Source: Sphingobacteriales bacterium 44-15
GTDB lineage: Bacteria; Bacteroidota; Bacteroidia; Chitinophagales; Chitinophagaceae
Reading direction: 5' to 3'
NCBI GenBank assembly: GCA_001899685.1
Contig: MKWG01000003.1
Location: forward strand, 310,001 to 374,000
Length of the DNA stretch: 64,000 nucleotides
Shown one piece after another: positions 1 to 9,256 of the stretch. Positions within the stretch are counted from its first letter, which is position 1; each line of letters opens with the position of its first letter. The notes beneath the pieces are model-generated. The model was not told where the DNA came from, did no database searches, and worked only from the letters and a program-made list of their open reading frames with translations. A program made the position numbers and the translations under genes.

Positions 1-31
1 CATTTGAAATATGCACTCAAACAATCCTTCA

Positions 32-1291
32 TCATTCCATTCCATAAGCCCCAATGTAAGCAGCGGGTGCAGGCGATGTATAGGTAACGCCGTTAACGAC
101 TATTCCATCCGCAAAGTGCCTGGTAAAATCCGTTTTACCTTTATTCAAAGCAGGTGAAGTTGACTGAAGATGAAAATCCCATGAGATATTAAAATCAGCA
201 TTATACAGGTCAGTGCTTAGCGGATAATTCACAAACTTAGGATCGTTATCCCCCGCATGTGTGCCGATAATATCATCTATACCTGCAATAATTTCATCAC
301 CTGGCTGAAACTGGTCCACGGCCTGCTGCGTATAACCATAATAGAAAGTGTTATAAAATTTGGAACGGTTATCCTCGGGATTCCCCTTATCTCTTTTAAT
401 ACCAAAACGGTCATTGACCAAAAGATTATTATAAAGGTCTGCATGAACGCCGTTCTCTACCCAGATAGATCCTCCCTTGATAGTAGGCCTGCGCCAGCCC
501 CCATTGATGATAGTATTGTTGTAACCGATCACGTACAACTGGGGAGAACGCTCTCCTTCATTGGAAAGCTTGAGACCACTGGTATTGGGGCTGTAGATCA
601 GATTAAACGCTACATCGGCAAGTACCCCGGATTTTAGATTAACCGCATCATCCGCAGGCGCTCCTATTGCATAAAATACATCGTTTGCAATAATTGTCTT
701 ACCGCCTTCCACATATAACGCATCATCATAAAAATTACGGATAATGCTGTTGACCACTACAAATTTGCCGTTAACATTACCATAGTATAATGCAGGAAGA
801 TGCTTGCCTGCTGTGGCTTTATATAGTCCGGCCTTTACCGATGGCGATTCTTCGGTAGTAGCTGTACCTCCATATTCCAGTATGGTATGTTGCAGCAAAA
901 CTTCCTGCGAAGTAGGAGCCGACACCATTCCTCCCCAGAGATTACCAAACAAATGATCTTCGGTTTTCCATGCATCGGGAACAGTAAATAGTACCGGATT
1001 GACTTCAGTGCCTAAACAATAGAGATTACCTTTAATAATGATCTCCGGCGCTATTACAGAGTCGCTCATCACCACTTTTACCCCTTCCTGTATAGTAAGG
1101 GATTTGCCTTCAGGGATTTCCAGATGACCGGTCACTTCATATGTTTTGCCGGTGCTCCATACTCCTGATACCTGCCCCGAGATGCCTTTTTCCACAGGAT
1201 CAGGATCACTACCTGTATTGTCATCTTTTTTACAGCCTGTCGTCAACAAAATAAATGCTACCGGATAAATAAGGAAAGGACTGATCTTCAC
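32..1291 (-). CDS. Predicted lipoprotein, right-handed beta-helix-like
   Basis: A 419-residue exported lipoprotein. The N-terminus is a hydrophobic signal ending in the lipobox LLTTGC (Cys near residue 20), followed by an acidic, Gly/Asp-rich linker. The rest is rich in short beta-strand units with repeated Ile/Val and Asn, and phrases such as ILEYGG, IIRNFYDD and LYNNLLV are typical of parallel beta-helix (pectate-lyase-like) proteins; this fold is inferred from pattern only. The start is a GTG, because no ATG lies ahead of the signal peptide. It lies 28 bp downstream of the TonB-dependent receptor gene on the same strand and is probably co-transcribed, so it may be a surface partner of that receptor. 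No SusD-type protein is present. Substrate unknown. Confidence 0.75.
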   Translation of the reverse strand: MKISPFLIYPVAFILLTTGCKKDDNTGSDPDPVEKGISGQVSGVWSTGKTYEVTGHLEIPEGKSLTIQEGVKVVMSDSVIAPEIIIKGNLYCLGTEVNPVLFTVPDAWKTEDHLFGNLWGGMVSAPTSQEVLLQHTILEYGGTATTEESPSVKAGLYKATAGKHLPALYYGNVNGKFVVVNSIIRNFYDDALYVEGGKTIIANDVFYAIGAPADDAVNLKSGVLADVAFNLIYSPNTSGLKLSNEGERSPQLYVIGYNNTIINGGWRRPTIKGGSIWVENGVHADLYNNLLVNDRFGIKRDKGNPEDNRSKFYNTFYYGYTQQAVDQFQPGDEIIAGIDDIIGTHAGDNDPKFVNYPLSTDLYNADFNISWDFHLQSTSPALNKGKTDFTRHFADGIVVNGVTYTSPAPAAYIGAYGME

Positions 1292-1319
1292 GTTTTATTT
1301 TTAAAAATTAGAATAATAT

Positions 1320-4073
1320 TTACAACACATAGCGTACTCCCAGGTAATAGCTTCTCTGATAATAATCCCGGCGTATCAATGTCTTACCATTCAATGACTG
1401 GGCAGGAGCCTGAATATTCTTTGAGCTTGCATTTTTAAAATATACGGTCATCGGACTATTGAGCAGGTTATTTGATTTTGCAAAAATACTTAATCCGTTT
1501 TTGAATTTTTTTTCAAGAGAAGCATCCACCTGGATAAATGCTTTTTGCCACAGGTCATTACCCACAAATTGTGAAACGGAGTTAATACGATCCCCGGTAT
1601 ACTGAAGCGCCAGTTGTGCGTCCCATTTACTTTTGGGATCTTTATACAATACAGATACATTACCAATATGTGCCGACTGCCCGTATAGCGGCCGTGTTTG
1701 ATTTACAGCAATCGTTTTAAGGTCTCCGTTTTCATCCCTGATGCGCTTCGACTTGGTCGTTGTAATGCGCGAGTGTGTATAAGTATAATTAATTTTAATC
1801 CCGATTTTATTAAAGTATTTAATGAAATCTATTTCCGACCCATAATTGACAGCGTTTCCGAAATTGCCCGGCATATAATAAATATCCTGCCCACGGATGC
1901 TGTCAGGCTTTAAAATATATTCTACCGGGTTTTGCAGGTGTTTATAAAATACAGCAACCATGAGCTGCCCGGCAGGGCTGGGAAAACGCTCAAACCTGAT
2001 ATCAATATTATCTGCCACGGCATGTTTCAGATCGGGATTACCGCGCTCTACATAATCTTCATTAACAATAGTATAAGGCACGATTTCAAAAAAGCCGGGA
2101 CGGTTAATGGAACGGAAATAAGATGCGCGGATATTTATTTTTTCTCCGGGCATATATTTAAAATGAAGAGAGGGTAGTACATCTGTATATACCTGCCTAC
2201 CATTCGGGCGGCTTTCACCAACAGGATAATCAAGATCATAGCCCTGGCTGGTATTTTCAATTCTTGCTCCTCCAACCACCTCAACACGCTTTCCTGAAAT
2301 TTTAAACTGAAAGAATTGTGCATTGATCTTTTCAAAGGATCTGTAATTAAGTGAAGTTCCCACACTTCCCCTCGGGTTTTCTACGATCCACTGTATCTGC
2401 CGGTAATCATTAAAATCCTCCCCATATCTTTCATAGGGATCCACAGGGCGGAACTCATATTCATTGTAAAAATTGTTCCTCCTTTTATCCCGGTAAAGCC
2501 CCCCTACCTTCCATTCAACGGGCAATGACAAAATGGATTTGTAATAATTAAGATTGACATACCCTGCAAGATCCCTGTCGGTATTGCGTTCCCATCGGCA
2601 CCATCCATTATCAACCGTTGTCTTCATGGAAATGAAATTATTTTCTTCACCGTTTAAAACTACAGTTGCATTGTCGGGCCGGTCCCTGGTGGCTACAGCG
2701 TAAGCGGCAGACCAGTTCAATTTCAGATTATGCAACAAGTGATGATCGCCTTGTAAAGTGCTATTATAAATATTTTGCCTGGTAGTCCTTGAGCGTGTAT
2801 CATATTCCAGCGTGGCATTTCCATTATCCGGATCATAACCGCCGATAGTAAGGAATGCAGATCTTGTATCACGAACCTGGAAATCAGTAAGTGAAAAGAA
2901 AGCATTATTCCATTGCAGCTTATCGTTTCCTTTTAATGCATAGTCAATTTTTGAGTAAAGGGCATACCTCAATTCCTGTTCTGAATAATTTCGTTTCTTC
3001 ATCGACGTTAGTGTCACTCCCCGCAAAGTATCCACCACGGCAGATTCAAAAAACAAACTGTTGTTGCCTCTATATGTATTTTGAAAACTGACAGCAAGCA
3101 AAACACCCAGCCTGTCCTTTAAATAGCGGTTTCCCGCGGAGAAGCCGGCAATCAAATCAGGAGCAGGCATTCCTGAATGATAATTCACAGGACCCTTCGA
3201 AAAATCTTCCGGTGTTGCGTTGTACCTGCTGGGATTGGTCTCATAAGGGGATCTTTTATTAATTTCGTGGTGATGGAAGCTCATAAAATCCCTGTTAAAA
3301 AAAACATCACTATACCCAGTAGCTACGTTCACTGAAAAGCTTAATGAATCGGGCGCATCTTTCATTACCATATTTACAATCCCTCCTACAGCATCTCCTT
3401 CCATATCGGGCGTAAGTGTTTTGTAAACCTCAAGCCGCTCCAATAGTTCCGAAGGAAAAATATCTAACGGGATATAGCGGTTCTTTTCATCGGGGCTGGG
3501 AATTTTTACTCCGTTAACCAGGGTATAGTTATACCTTTTATCCATGCCCCGCAGTATAGCATATTCTCCATGACCGCTGTTATCCAGCTCAACAGATACT
3601 CCCGACACTCTCTGTACCAGGCTGGCTACGGTGAGATCAGGAGATATTTTGATGGACTGCCCGGATATGATATTTATTATTTGCGATGCCGACCGTTCAA
3701 GACTGCGGGCGCGGATCTCATTATCACCTTTTCGCTGGCCTTCAATAATTACCTCCTGCAGCCGGCTTTCTGTATTCGGGTCCAGGTGTACTTCAATAAT
3801 AGCTTCTCCTGTCTTCTCTATTTTCACTGATCGTGTGAAGGTTTTGAACGATATATACCTGATAACAACAGTATAAATACCTTCAGGGATACCCTTTATC
3901 ATAAAGGATCCATTCAATCCTGATGAAGTATAGAAGCTGGTATTTTCTAAATATATAGTAGCATCTGCGAGAGGAGCTCCGGTGGGCCTGTCATAAACGA
4001 AACCCCTGATAGTTCCAGCAACCACTATTCCAGGGAGAAAAGAAAAAAGAAATATTAAAACGCGGCTGTTCAT
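1320..4073 (-). CDS. TonB-dependent outer-membrane receptor with carboxypeptidase-regulatory-like N-domain
   Basis: A 917-residue outer-membrane receptor. After a signal peptide (MNSRVLIFLFSFLPGIVVAG) comes a carboxypeptidase-regulatory-like beta-sandwich (about residues 21-105, beginning GTIRGFVYDRPTGAPLADA), then a plug domain (about 120-240, with LRGMDKRYNYTLVNG and GDAVGGIVNMVMKD), then a long beta-barrel ending in VRYVL. Such receptors take up large or scarce ligands using TonB energy. The reading frame is open upstream to 4205, but the ATG at 4073 directly precedes the signal peptide and a perfect -7 element lies at 4150-4157, so the shorter start is chosen. It is divergent from the gene at 4204 and followed by a lipoprotein gene. 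It has no adjacent SusD, so it is not a classical polysaccharide utilisation pair. Confidence 0.9.
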   Translation of the reverse strand: MNSRVLIFLFSFLPGIVVAGTIRGFVYDRPTGAPLADATIYLENTSFYTSSGLNGSFMIKGIPEGIYTVVIRYISFKTFTRSVKIEKTGEAIIEVHLDPNTESRLQEVIIEGQRKGDNEIRARSLERSASQIINIISGQSIKISPDLTVASLVQRVSGVSVELDNSGHGEYAILRGMDKRYNYTLVNGVKIPSPDEKNRYIPLDIFPSELLERLEVYKTLTPDMEGDAVGGIVNMVMKDAPDSLSFSVNVATGYSDVFFNRDFMSFHHHEINKRSPYETNPSRYNATPEDFSKGPVNYHSGMPAPDLIAGFSAGNRYLKDRLGVLLAVSFQNTYRGNNSLFFESAVVDTLRGVTLTSMKKRNYSEQELRYALYSKIDYALKGNDKLQWNNAFFSLTDFQVRDTRSAFLTIGGYDPDNGNATLEYDTRSRTTRQNIYNSTLQGDHHLLHNLKLNWSAAYAVATRDRPDNATVVLNGEENNFISMKTTVDNGWCRWERNTDRDLAGYVNLNYYKSILSLPVEWKVGGLYRDKRRNNFYNEYEFRPVDPYERYGEDFNDYRQIQWIVENPRGSVGTSLNYRSFEKINAQFFQFKISGKRVEVVGGARIENTSQGYDLDYPVGESRPNGRQVYTDVLPSLHFKYMPGEKINIRASYFRSINRPGFFEIVPYTIVNEDYVERGNPDLKHAVADNIDIRFERFPSPAGQLMVAVFYKHLQNPVEYILKPDSIRGQDIYYMPGNFGNAVNYGSEIDFIKYFNKIGIKINYTYTHSRITTTKSKRIRDENGDLKTIAVNQTRPLYGQSAHIGNVSVLYKDPKSKWDAQLALQYTGDRINSVSQFVGNDLWQKAFIQVDASLEKKFKNGLSIFAKSNNLLNSPMTVYFKNASSKNIQAPAQSLNGKTLIRRDYYQRSYYLGVRYVL

Positions 4074-4149
4074 TAAACGCAAAACATGAATGATTATCTC
4101 AATTTCAATTTGCGGGTAAGTTAAATAAAACCGGGGGAACAATTTTAGC

Positions 4150-4157
4150 CAAAGATA
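4150..4157 (-). promoter_or_regulatory. Bacteroidota -7 promoter element (TATCTTTG)
   Basis: On the minus strand the sequence reads TATCTTTG, a perfect match to the TAnnTTTG element of Bacteroidota sigma-ABfr promoters. It would start transcription about 70 nt ahead of the receptor start at 4073. No clear TTG -33 element is seen at the usual distance. Confidence 0.4.
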
Positions 4158-4203
4158 GCAGAGGTTTTGTATCTTGTTACGATAAACCAGATCAAAATCT
4201 ATC

Positions 4204-7200
4204 ATGCAGCGTAAATGGATTTTCGTATTATCAGCTATAATAACAGTAAGCTCAACGTGTCTGTTGTCATGCCATCATAATCAGGACACCCTCCACCTTA
4301 CAAAGGATGCGCATATCATTCTTATTGGAAATAATCTTGGCTCCCGGATGATGAATTTCGGGCATTTTGAGACAGAACTGTATTTGAGGTACCCTGACAG
4401 CAACCTTTACATACGCAATATGTGTGATGGCGGCAACACACCGGGCTTCCGTCCTCACTCAGCACGGCCTAATCCCTGGGCATTCCCCGGAGCGGAAAAA
4501 TTTCAGACAGAATTGGCAACAAACCCTCACAGCGAGGGCTTCAATGAATTTCCCGATCAATGGATCACACGTCATAAAGCAGATATTATTATTGCATTCT
4601 TTGGTTTTAATGAATCTTTCCAGGGAAAAGAGGGATTGGAAAACTATAAGGCAGAGCTGGATGCCTTTATTAAACATACCCTACAGCAAAAATATAATGG
4701 TCAGTCAGCGCCACAGCTTGCTATTGTATCACCCATCGCGTTTGAAGACCTCTCCGCAAAAGCAGATCTGCCTGATGGCAAAAAAGAGAATGAAAATCTT
4801 TCTTTGTACACAGAAGCCATGAAAGCTGTTGCCGCAGCCAATAAAGTTCATTTTATTGACATTTTTTCGCCTACAAAAAAATGGTTCGGGGAAGCCGGAT
4901 CGCCGCTTACCATTGATGGTTCCCAGCTCACAGATACAGGATATGAAAAACTGGCGCCCCTGCTGGCTGACGGAATTTTTGGAAAGAAAAAAACGGAAGC
5001 AGAAGCTTATCGTTCATCCGTTCACGCAGCCGTACAGGAAAAAAACTGGATGTGGCATAATGATTTTAAAGTTCCGAATGGCGTGCATGTATATGGCCGG
5101 CGTTACAACCCCTTCGGTCCGGATAATTATCCCGCGGAGCTTGCCAAGATCCGGGAAATGACGCTGCTGCGCGATGAGGCCATCTGGCAGGCGGCAAAAG
5201 GGCAAAAAATGGACCTTGAGGCTGCTGATGCAAAAACTTCAGTATTGCCGGAAGTAAAAACCAATTATGAGCCGAGTAAGAAAAACGGAAGCCTCCGGTA
5301 TCTTTCAGGAGAAGAAGCCATTAGCCGCTTTAAACTGGCGCCGGGGTATAAGATCAATTTATTCGCTTCTGAAAAAGAATTCCCTGACCTGGCTAAACCC
5401 GTACAGATCTCTTTCGATAATAAAGGCCGGTTATGGGTAGCCGTTATGCCCACTTATCCCCACTGGAGACCCGGTGATCCCAAGCCGAATGACAAGATCA
5501 TCATACTGGAAGATACAGATAGAGACGGCAAGGCAGATAAGCAGATCACATTTGCAGACCACCTGCACCTGCCACTGGGATTTGAATTATCCCACGAAGG
5601 AGTATATGTGTCGCAGGGAACCAATTTTGTATTGTTGAAAGATACGGACGGCGATGATAAAGCGGATACCCGGGAAATTTTGCTGAGCGGCTTCGATGAC
5701 CATGATACACATCACAATCATCATGCTTTTACCACAGACGCATCAGGCGCTATTTATATGGGACAGGGTGTGTTCTTATTAAACGATATTGAAACTTCGT
5801 ATGGGCCGATACGCGGCACCAATGGCGGTTTCTTCCGGTATAATCCGGCCCGCCATAAATTAGATCGTATTGCACAATTATCTATTCCTAACCCCTGGGG
5901 AATTGCTTTTGATCAATGGGGACAGGTGTTTTACGAAGAGACATCTGGGCCTGATGTAAGCTGGATGCTGCCGGGGACCGTGAAGCCAAGATACGGAGAA
6001 TTTACGCCCAAGTCGCGCAGCCTTATTGAAGAAGCGCACAAAGTGAGGCCCACATCGGGATTGGAATTTGTTTCCAGCCGTCATTTTCCGGATGATGTGC
6101 AGGGGGATATGCTGATAAATAATACAATAGGTTTCCTGGGTACCAAGCAGCATCAGATTACCGATATGGGAACAGGATACGAGGGCAGGCACCGGCAGGA
6201 CCTGGTACAATCTTCCGATCCTAATTTTCGCCCGGTGGATCTTGAGTTTGCGCCGGATGGTTCACTGTATATTGCCGACTGGCATAATATACTGATAGGG
6301 CACATGCAGCATAATGCAAGAGATCCGTTGCGTGATCATTTGCACGGGCGTATTTACCGTATTACCTATCCGTCGCGCCCATTGGTTACTCCCGCTAAAA
6401 TTGATGGTGCGCCTATTGAGCAATTGCTGGATAATTTAAAGCTGCCGGAATACCGTACCCGCTATCGTACCCATCGTGAGCTGCGCGGTTATACATCCGC
6501 AGAAGTGCTTCCAAAGCTGCAAAAATGGGTGGCTGCATTAGATAAATCCTCTCCCCAATATGAAGCGTTTTTACTGGAAGCATTATGGGTTAGCTGGGGA
6601 CTGGATAAAGTGGATCAAAACCTGCTGCGTCAATTGCTGAAGGCTAAAGACTACCGGGTACGGGCAGCTGCAGTAGAAGTGTTGCGGTTTACCGGTCACC
6701 AGGTGGCGGATCAATACGACCTGTTAATGGAAGCCGCCCGTGATACCAATGGGCGTGTGCGGCTGGAAGCTATCGTTGCGGCATCCTGGCTGCCTTCAAA
6801 AGAAGGATTGGTAATAGAAAAAGAAGCCGCCGAAAAGCCGCTGGATGACTGGACGACCGATGCCTGGGAAACCGCTGTCGCCCACCTGGAAGGACACGGC
6901 GTAGCCGAGAAAAAGACCCGCGAAAATGAAGCAATACCTGCAGGCATAAATAAAGAGGTTTTTCTTGCCGGGAAAGCTATCTATGCACGGGAAGGGTATT
7001 GTATTACCTGTCACCAGGCAGATGGCAAAGGGCTGGCTGCTTCCGGCTTTCCGCCTTTATCGGGAAGTGAATGGGCTATGGGCAATGAAGAACGGCTGAT
7101 AAAAGTGGTGCTGAAAGGGATGGCAGGACCAATTGAAGTGAACGGGAAAAAATATCCCGGACAGGTGCCAATGACTCCTTTCAATGGATTGCTGAATGAT

Positions 7201-7356
7201 AATGAAGTGGCTGCCGTGCTTACTTACGTGCGCAATAGTTTTGGGAATAAAGCTGCTGCTGTCACTCCTGAGAAAGTAAAGGCCGTACGGGAAGCTATAA
7301 AAGATAAGGACGGTTTTTATTCTCCCGAGGAATTATTGCAACAGCATCCAAGATAA
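4204..7356 (+). CDS. SGNH-domain PVC-type haem-binding protein (membrane-bound dehydrogenase-like, cytochrome c C-terminus)
   Basis: A 1050-residue exported lipoprotein (signal ending TCLLSC). Residues about 35-265 form an SGNH/GDSL-hydrolase-like domain (IILIGNNLGSRMMNF near the start, DGSQLTDTGYEKLAPLLADG near its end). Residues about 370-760 match the PVC-type dehydrogenase-like propeller found with sugar-oxidation genes (SFDNKGRLWVAVMPTYP, acidic DTDGDDKAD loops). HEAT-like helices follow (about 780-900). A class I cytochrome c domain ends the protein, with haem motif CITCH near residue 940 and a likely Met ligand in PMTPF. Role inferred: periplasmic oxidation of a sugar or glycoside with electron transfer to haem. 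The gene starts a plus-strand cluster with ThuA and isomerase genes. The substrate cannot be told from sequence. Confidence 0.85.
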   Translation: MQRKWIFVLSAIITVSSTCLLSCHHNQDTLHLTKDAHIILIGNNLGSRMMNFGHFETELYLRYPDSNLYIRNMCDGGNTPGFRPHSARPNPWAFPGAEKFQTELATNPHSEGFNEFPDQWITRHKADIIIAFFGFNESFQGKEGLENYKAELDAFIKHTLQQKYNGQSAPQLAIVSPIAFEDLSAKADLPDGKKENENLSLYTEAMKAVAAANKVHFIDIFSPTKKWFGEAGSPLTIDGSQLTDTGYEKLAPLLADGIFGKKKTEAEAYRSSVHAAVQEKNWMWHNDFKVPNGVHVYGRRYNPFGPDNYPAELAKIREMTLLRDEAIWQAAKGQKMDLEAADAKTSVLPEVKTNYEPSKKNGSLRYLSGEEAISRFKLAPGYKINLFASEKEFPDLAKPVQISFDNKGRLWVAVMPTYPHWRPGDPKPNDKIIILEDTDRDGKADKQITFADHLHLPLGFELSHEGVYVSQGTNFVLLKDTDGDDKADTREILLSGFDDHDTHHNHHAFTTDASGAIYMGQGVFLLNDIETSYGPIRGTNGGFFRYNPARHKLDRIAQLSIPNPWGIAFDQWGQVFYEETSGPDVSWMLPGTVKPRYGEFTPKSRSLIEEAHKVRPTSGLEFVSSRHFPDDVQGDMLINNTIGFLGTKQHQITDMGTGYEGRHRQDLVQSSDPNFRPVDLEFAPDGSLYIADWHNILIGHMQHNARDPLRDHLHGRIYRITYPSRPLVTPAKIDGAPIEQLLDNLKLPEYRTRYRTHRELRGYTSAEVLPKLQKWVAALDKSSPQYEAFLLEALWVSWGLDKVDQNLLRQLLKAKDYRVRAAAVEVLRFTGHQVADQYDLLMEAARDTNGRVRLEAIVAASWLPSKEGLVIEKEAAEKPLDDWTTDAWETAVAHLEGHGVAEKKTRENEAIPAGINKEVFLAGKAIYAREGYCITCHQADGKGLAASGFPPLSGSEWAMGNEERLIKVVLKGMAGPIEVNGKKYPGQVPMTPFNGLLNDNEVAAVLTYVRNSFGNKAAAVTPEKVKAVREAIKDKDGFYSPEELLQQHPR

Positions 7357-7370
7357 TGAGTGCGCAGAAA

Positions 7371-7410
7371 GGTTTCACGCAAAGCTCCGCAGAGGAGCAA
7401 CGGTGCAAAG
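7371..7410. repeat. Copy of the CGCAAAG intergenic repeat family
   Basis: The segment begins GGTTTCACGCAAAGCTCCGC and continues with a GTGCAAAG word. Its head is the same as the repeats that flank the GxxExxY gene at 18.5-19.1 kb (GGTTTCACGCAAAGCCGC on the minus strand). It lies in the gap between the haem protein gene and the ThuA-like gene. Confidence 0.5.
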
Positions 7411-7509
7411 AAATATCGCAGCGATCACTGCACCGCTGCTATCGCCGAGAGAAACTATGTTTTTAACAAATAAGTTTATCTTTATAAATAATCCTTATTA
7501 CAAACTACG

Positions 7510-8403
7510 ATGAAGCTGATTAAAATAACACGATTACTTTTATTACTCTCCATTGCATCATTCATTGGATATAGTTGTACAGACACAAAAAAATCAGTCG
7601 GTCACGACAACTATAAGCCGTTGGTTGTTTTTATAGCCGGCGATCATGAATATAGCGGCGAAGAGACTTTACCCCTTATCGCTGCAGAGCTTGAAAAAAA
7701 TTATGGTTTCCGCACTAAAGTACTTAAGTCTTACCCCAATCAAAATGCGGAAGAAAATATTCCGGGACTTGAGGCCCTGAAAGAGGCTGATCTTGCCGTG
7801 TTTTTTCTCCGCTGGCGCAGGTTGCCGGCAGAACAGATGCAGTATATTGAAGATTACCTGAAATCGGCCAAGCCGGTTGTAGGCTTCCGTACTACTACGC
7901 ATTCTTTTAATTACCCCAAAGGGCATCCCCTGGAAAAATGGAATGCATTTGCAGAAATGGTTTTTAATGCACCACCCGGCTGGGGCGGGAAAAGTAATCA
8001 CACGCATTTCGGGCACACTTCTTCAACGGATGTAACGATCATTCCTGCACAGGCTAAAAATCCTATTCTTACCGGTGTTGCCGACAGCTTTCATGTACGT
8101 TCATGGCTGTATAAGGTATTGCCTGACTATCCTTCAGGAAATTCTGTTTCATTATTAATGGGGCATTCGGTCAATTCCGAAAGCCCCAATGCATTTGATA
8201 ACCCGGTTGCCTGGACTGGGACCAACTCTTTTGGCGCCCGCTTTTTTATGACTACCATGGGCCATCCGGAAGACTTCAGGATCGAACCATTTCAACATTT
8301 GATCATTAATGGAATACTCTGGGCAGCCGGGAAGCCTATACCGGCAACATGGGCCGGCAAAATAGATATTGAAGTACCTTACAGGGGTATGGTTACAAAT
8401 TAA
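7510..8403 (+). CDS. ThuA-like domain lipoprotein
   Basis: A 297-residue exported lipoprotein; the signal ends SFIGYSC, with Cys near residue 23. The body matches the ThuA (trehalose-utilisation, class I glutamine-amidotransferase-like) fold: VVFIAGDHEYSGEETLPLI near residue 38, AVFFLRWRRLPAEQM near 97, GFRTTTHSF near 122, and TTMGHPEDF with HLIINGILWAAG near the C-terminus. ThuA-like proteins regularly accompany Gfo/Idh oxidoreductases and PVC-type cytochromes in sugar-oxidation loci; their reaction is not firmly established. It lies 153 bp after the PVC-type gene and 16 bp before the isomerase gene, so those last two are probably one transcript. Confidence 0.85.
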   Translation: MKLIKITRLLLLLSIASFIGYSCTDTKKSVGHDNYKPLVVFIAGDHEYSGEETLPLIAAELEKNYGFRTKVLKSYPNQNAEENIPGLEALKEADLAVFFLRWRRLPAEQMQYIEDYLKSAKPVVGFRTTTHSFNYPKGHPLEKWNAFAEMVFNAPPGWGGKSNHTHFGHTSSTDVTIIPAQAKNPILTGVADSFHVRSWLYKVLPDYPSGNSVSLLMGHSVNSESPNAFDNPVAWTGTNSFGARFFMTTMGHPEDFRIEPFQHLIINGILWAAGKPIPATWAGKIDIEVPYRGMVTN

Positions 8404-8419
8404 TTTTCAGTAATTGGTT

Positions 8420-9256
8420 ATGAATAAAATCGGATTTAATACACTGGTATGGTCTGCAGAAGTATCAGATAAGCTGTTCCCCATACTTGATAAACTGAAA
8501 GCAATCGGCTATGACGGAGTGGAGAGCCTGATCGGTTCGCCGGACGAAAAAGCCTATCAGCGGTTTGGAGATCATGCTGCAGCATTAGGGCTGGAAACCA
8601 CGACCGTTTTTGTGCTGGGCAAAGATGAAAATCCTGTCAGCCCTTCTGCAGAAGTAAGAGCTAAAAGCCTTGACCGTATAAAATGGGCTATTGACAGGGC
8701 GCATGCCATGCGGGCAAAGATCATTGCCGGCCCGTTTCACTCTGCGCATAGCGTATTCTCCAGGGAGTCGCCCCGGGAAAATGAATACGGATGGAGCGCT
8801 GAAATATTGCATGCAGCAGGCGATCATGCAGCCGGGGCAGGTATTACCCTTACGTTGGAAGCAGTCAATCGTTTTGAGTGCTATCTCTGCAATACCATGG
8901 CGCAGTTAACAAAACTGGTAAAGTTAGCAGCCCATCCTCATGTAAAAGCTATGTATGATACGCATCATGCCAATATTGAAGAAAAGAAGATCCGCGAAGC
9001 TATTGTGGACATATCACCCGTTCTCGCACACGTTCATATCAGCGAAAATGATCGCGGCACTCCCGGCGACGGTCATGTGCACTGGGATGAAACTTTCGCC
9101 ATGCTGAAAGAGATTCAATATAAAGGCTGGCTTACCATAGAAGCCTTTTCACGCAACGATCCGAATTTCGCCAATGCTATCGGCGTGTGGCGGGAATATT
9201 CGGCGCCATGGGATATAGCCATCAAAGGGCTTGCATTTATAAAGCAACACCTGTAG
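8420..9256 (+). CDS. Sugar phosphate isomerase/epimerase family protein (TIM barrel)
   Basis: A 278-residue cytoplasmic protein of the AP-endonuclease-2/xylose-isomerase-like TIM-barrel family. Characteristic segments are IGYDGVESL (strand 2), TLTLEAVNRFECYLCN with the metal-binding Glu, AMYDTHHANIEEK, VLAHVHISENDRGTPGDGH and GWLTIEAFSR. The Glu/Asp/His/Glu set is typical of D-tagatose or D-psicose 3-epimerases and related keto-sugar isomerases. An upstream TTG at 8414 would add two residues; the ATG at 8420 is preferred. No signal peptide is present, unlike the Tat-exported isomerase at 29.1 kb. It closes the plus-strand cluster and would act on the product taken up after periplasmic oxidation (inference). 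Confidence 0.85.
   Translation: MNKIGFNTLVWSAEVSDKLFPILDKLKAIGYDGVESLIGSPDEKAYQRFGDHAAALGLETTTVFVLGKDENPVSPSAEVRAKSLDRIKWAIDRAHAMRAKIIAGPFHSAHSVFSRESPRENEYGWSAEILHAAGDHAAGAGITLTLEAVNRFECYLCNTMAQLTKLVKLAAHPHVKAMYDTHHANIEEKKIREAIVDISPVLAHVHISENDRGTPGDGHVHWDETFAMLKEIQYKGWLTIEAFSRNDPNFANAIGVWREYSAPWDIAIKGLAFIKQHL

Noticed and set aside
1-31. Start of a further minus-strand gene (CAT at 1-3)
   Set aside because: Only one codon lies in the window, so nothing can be supported.
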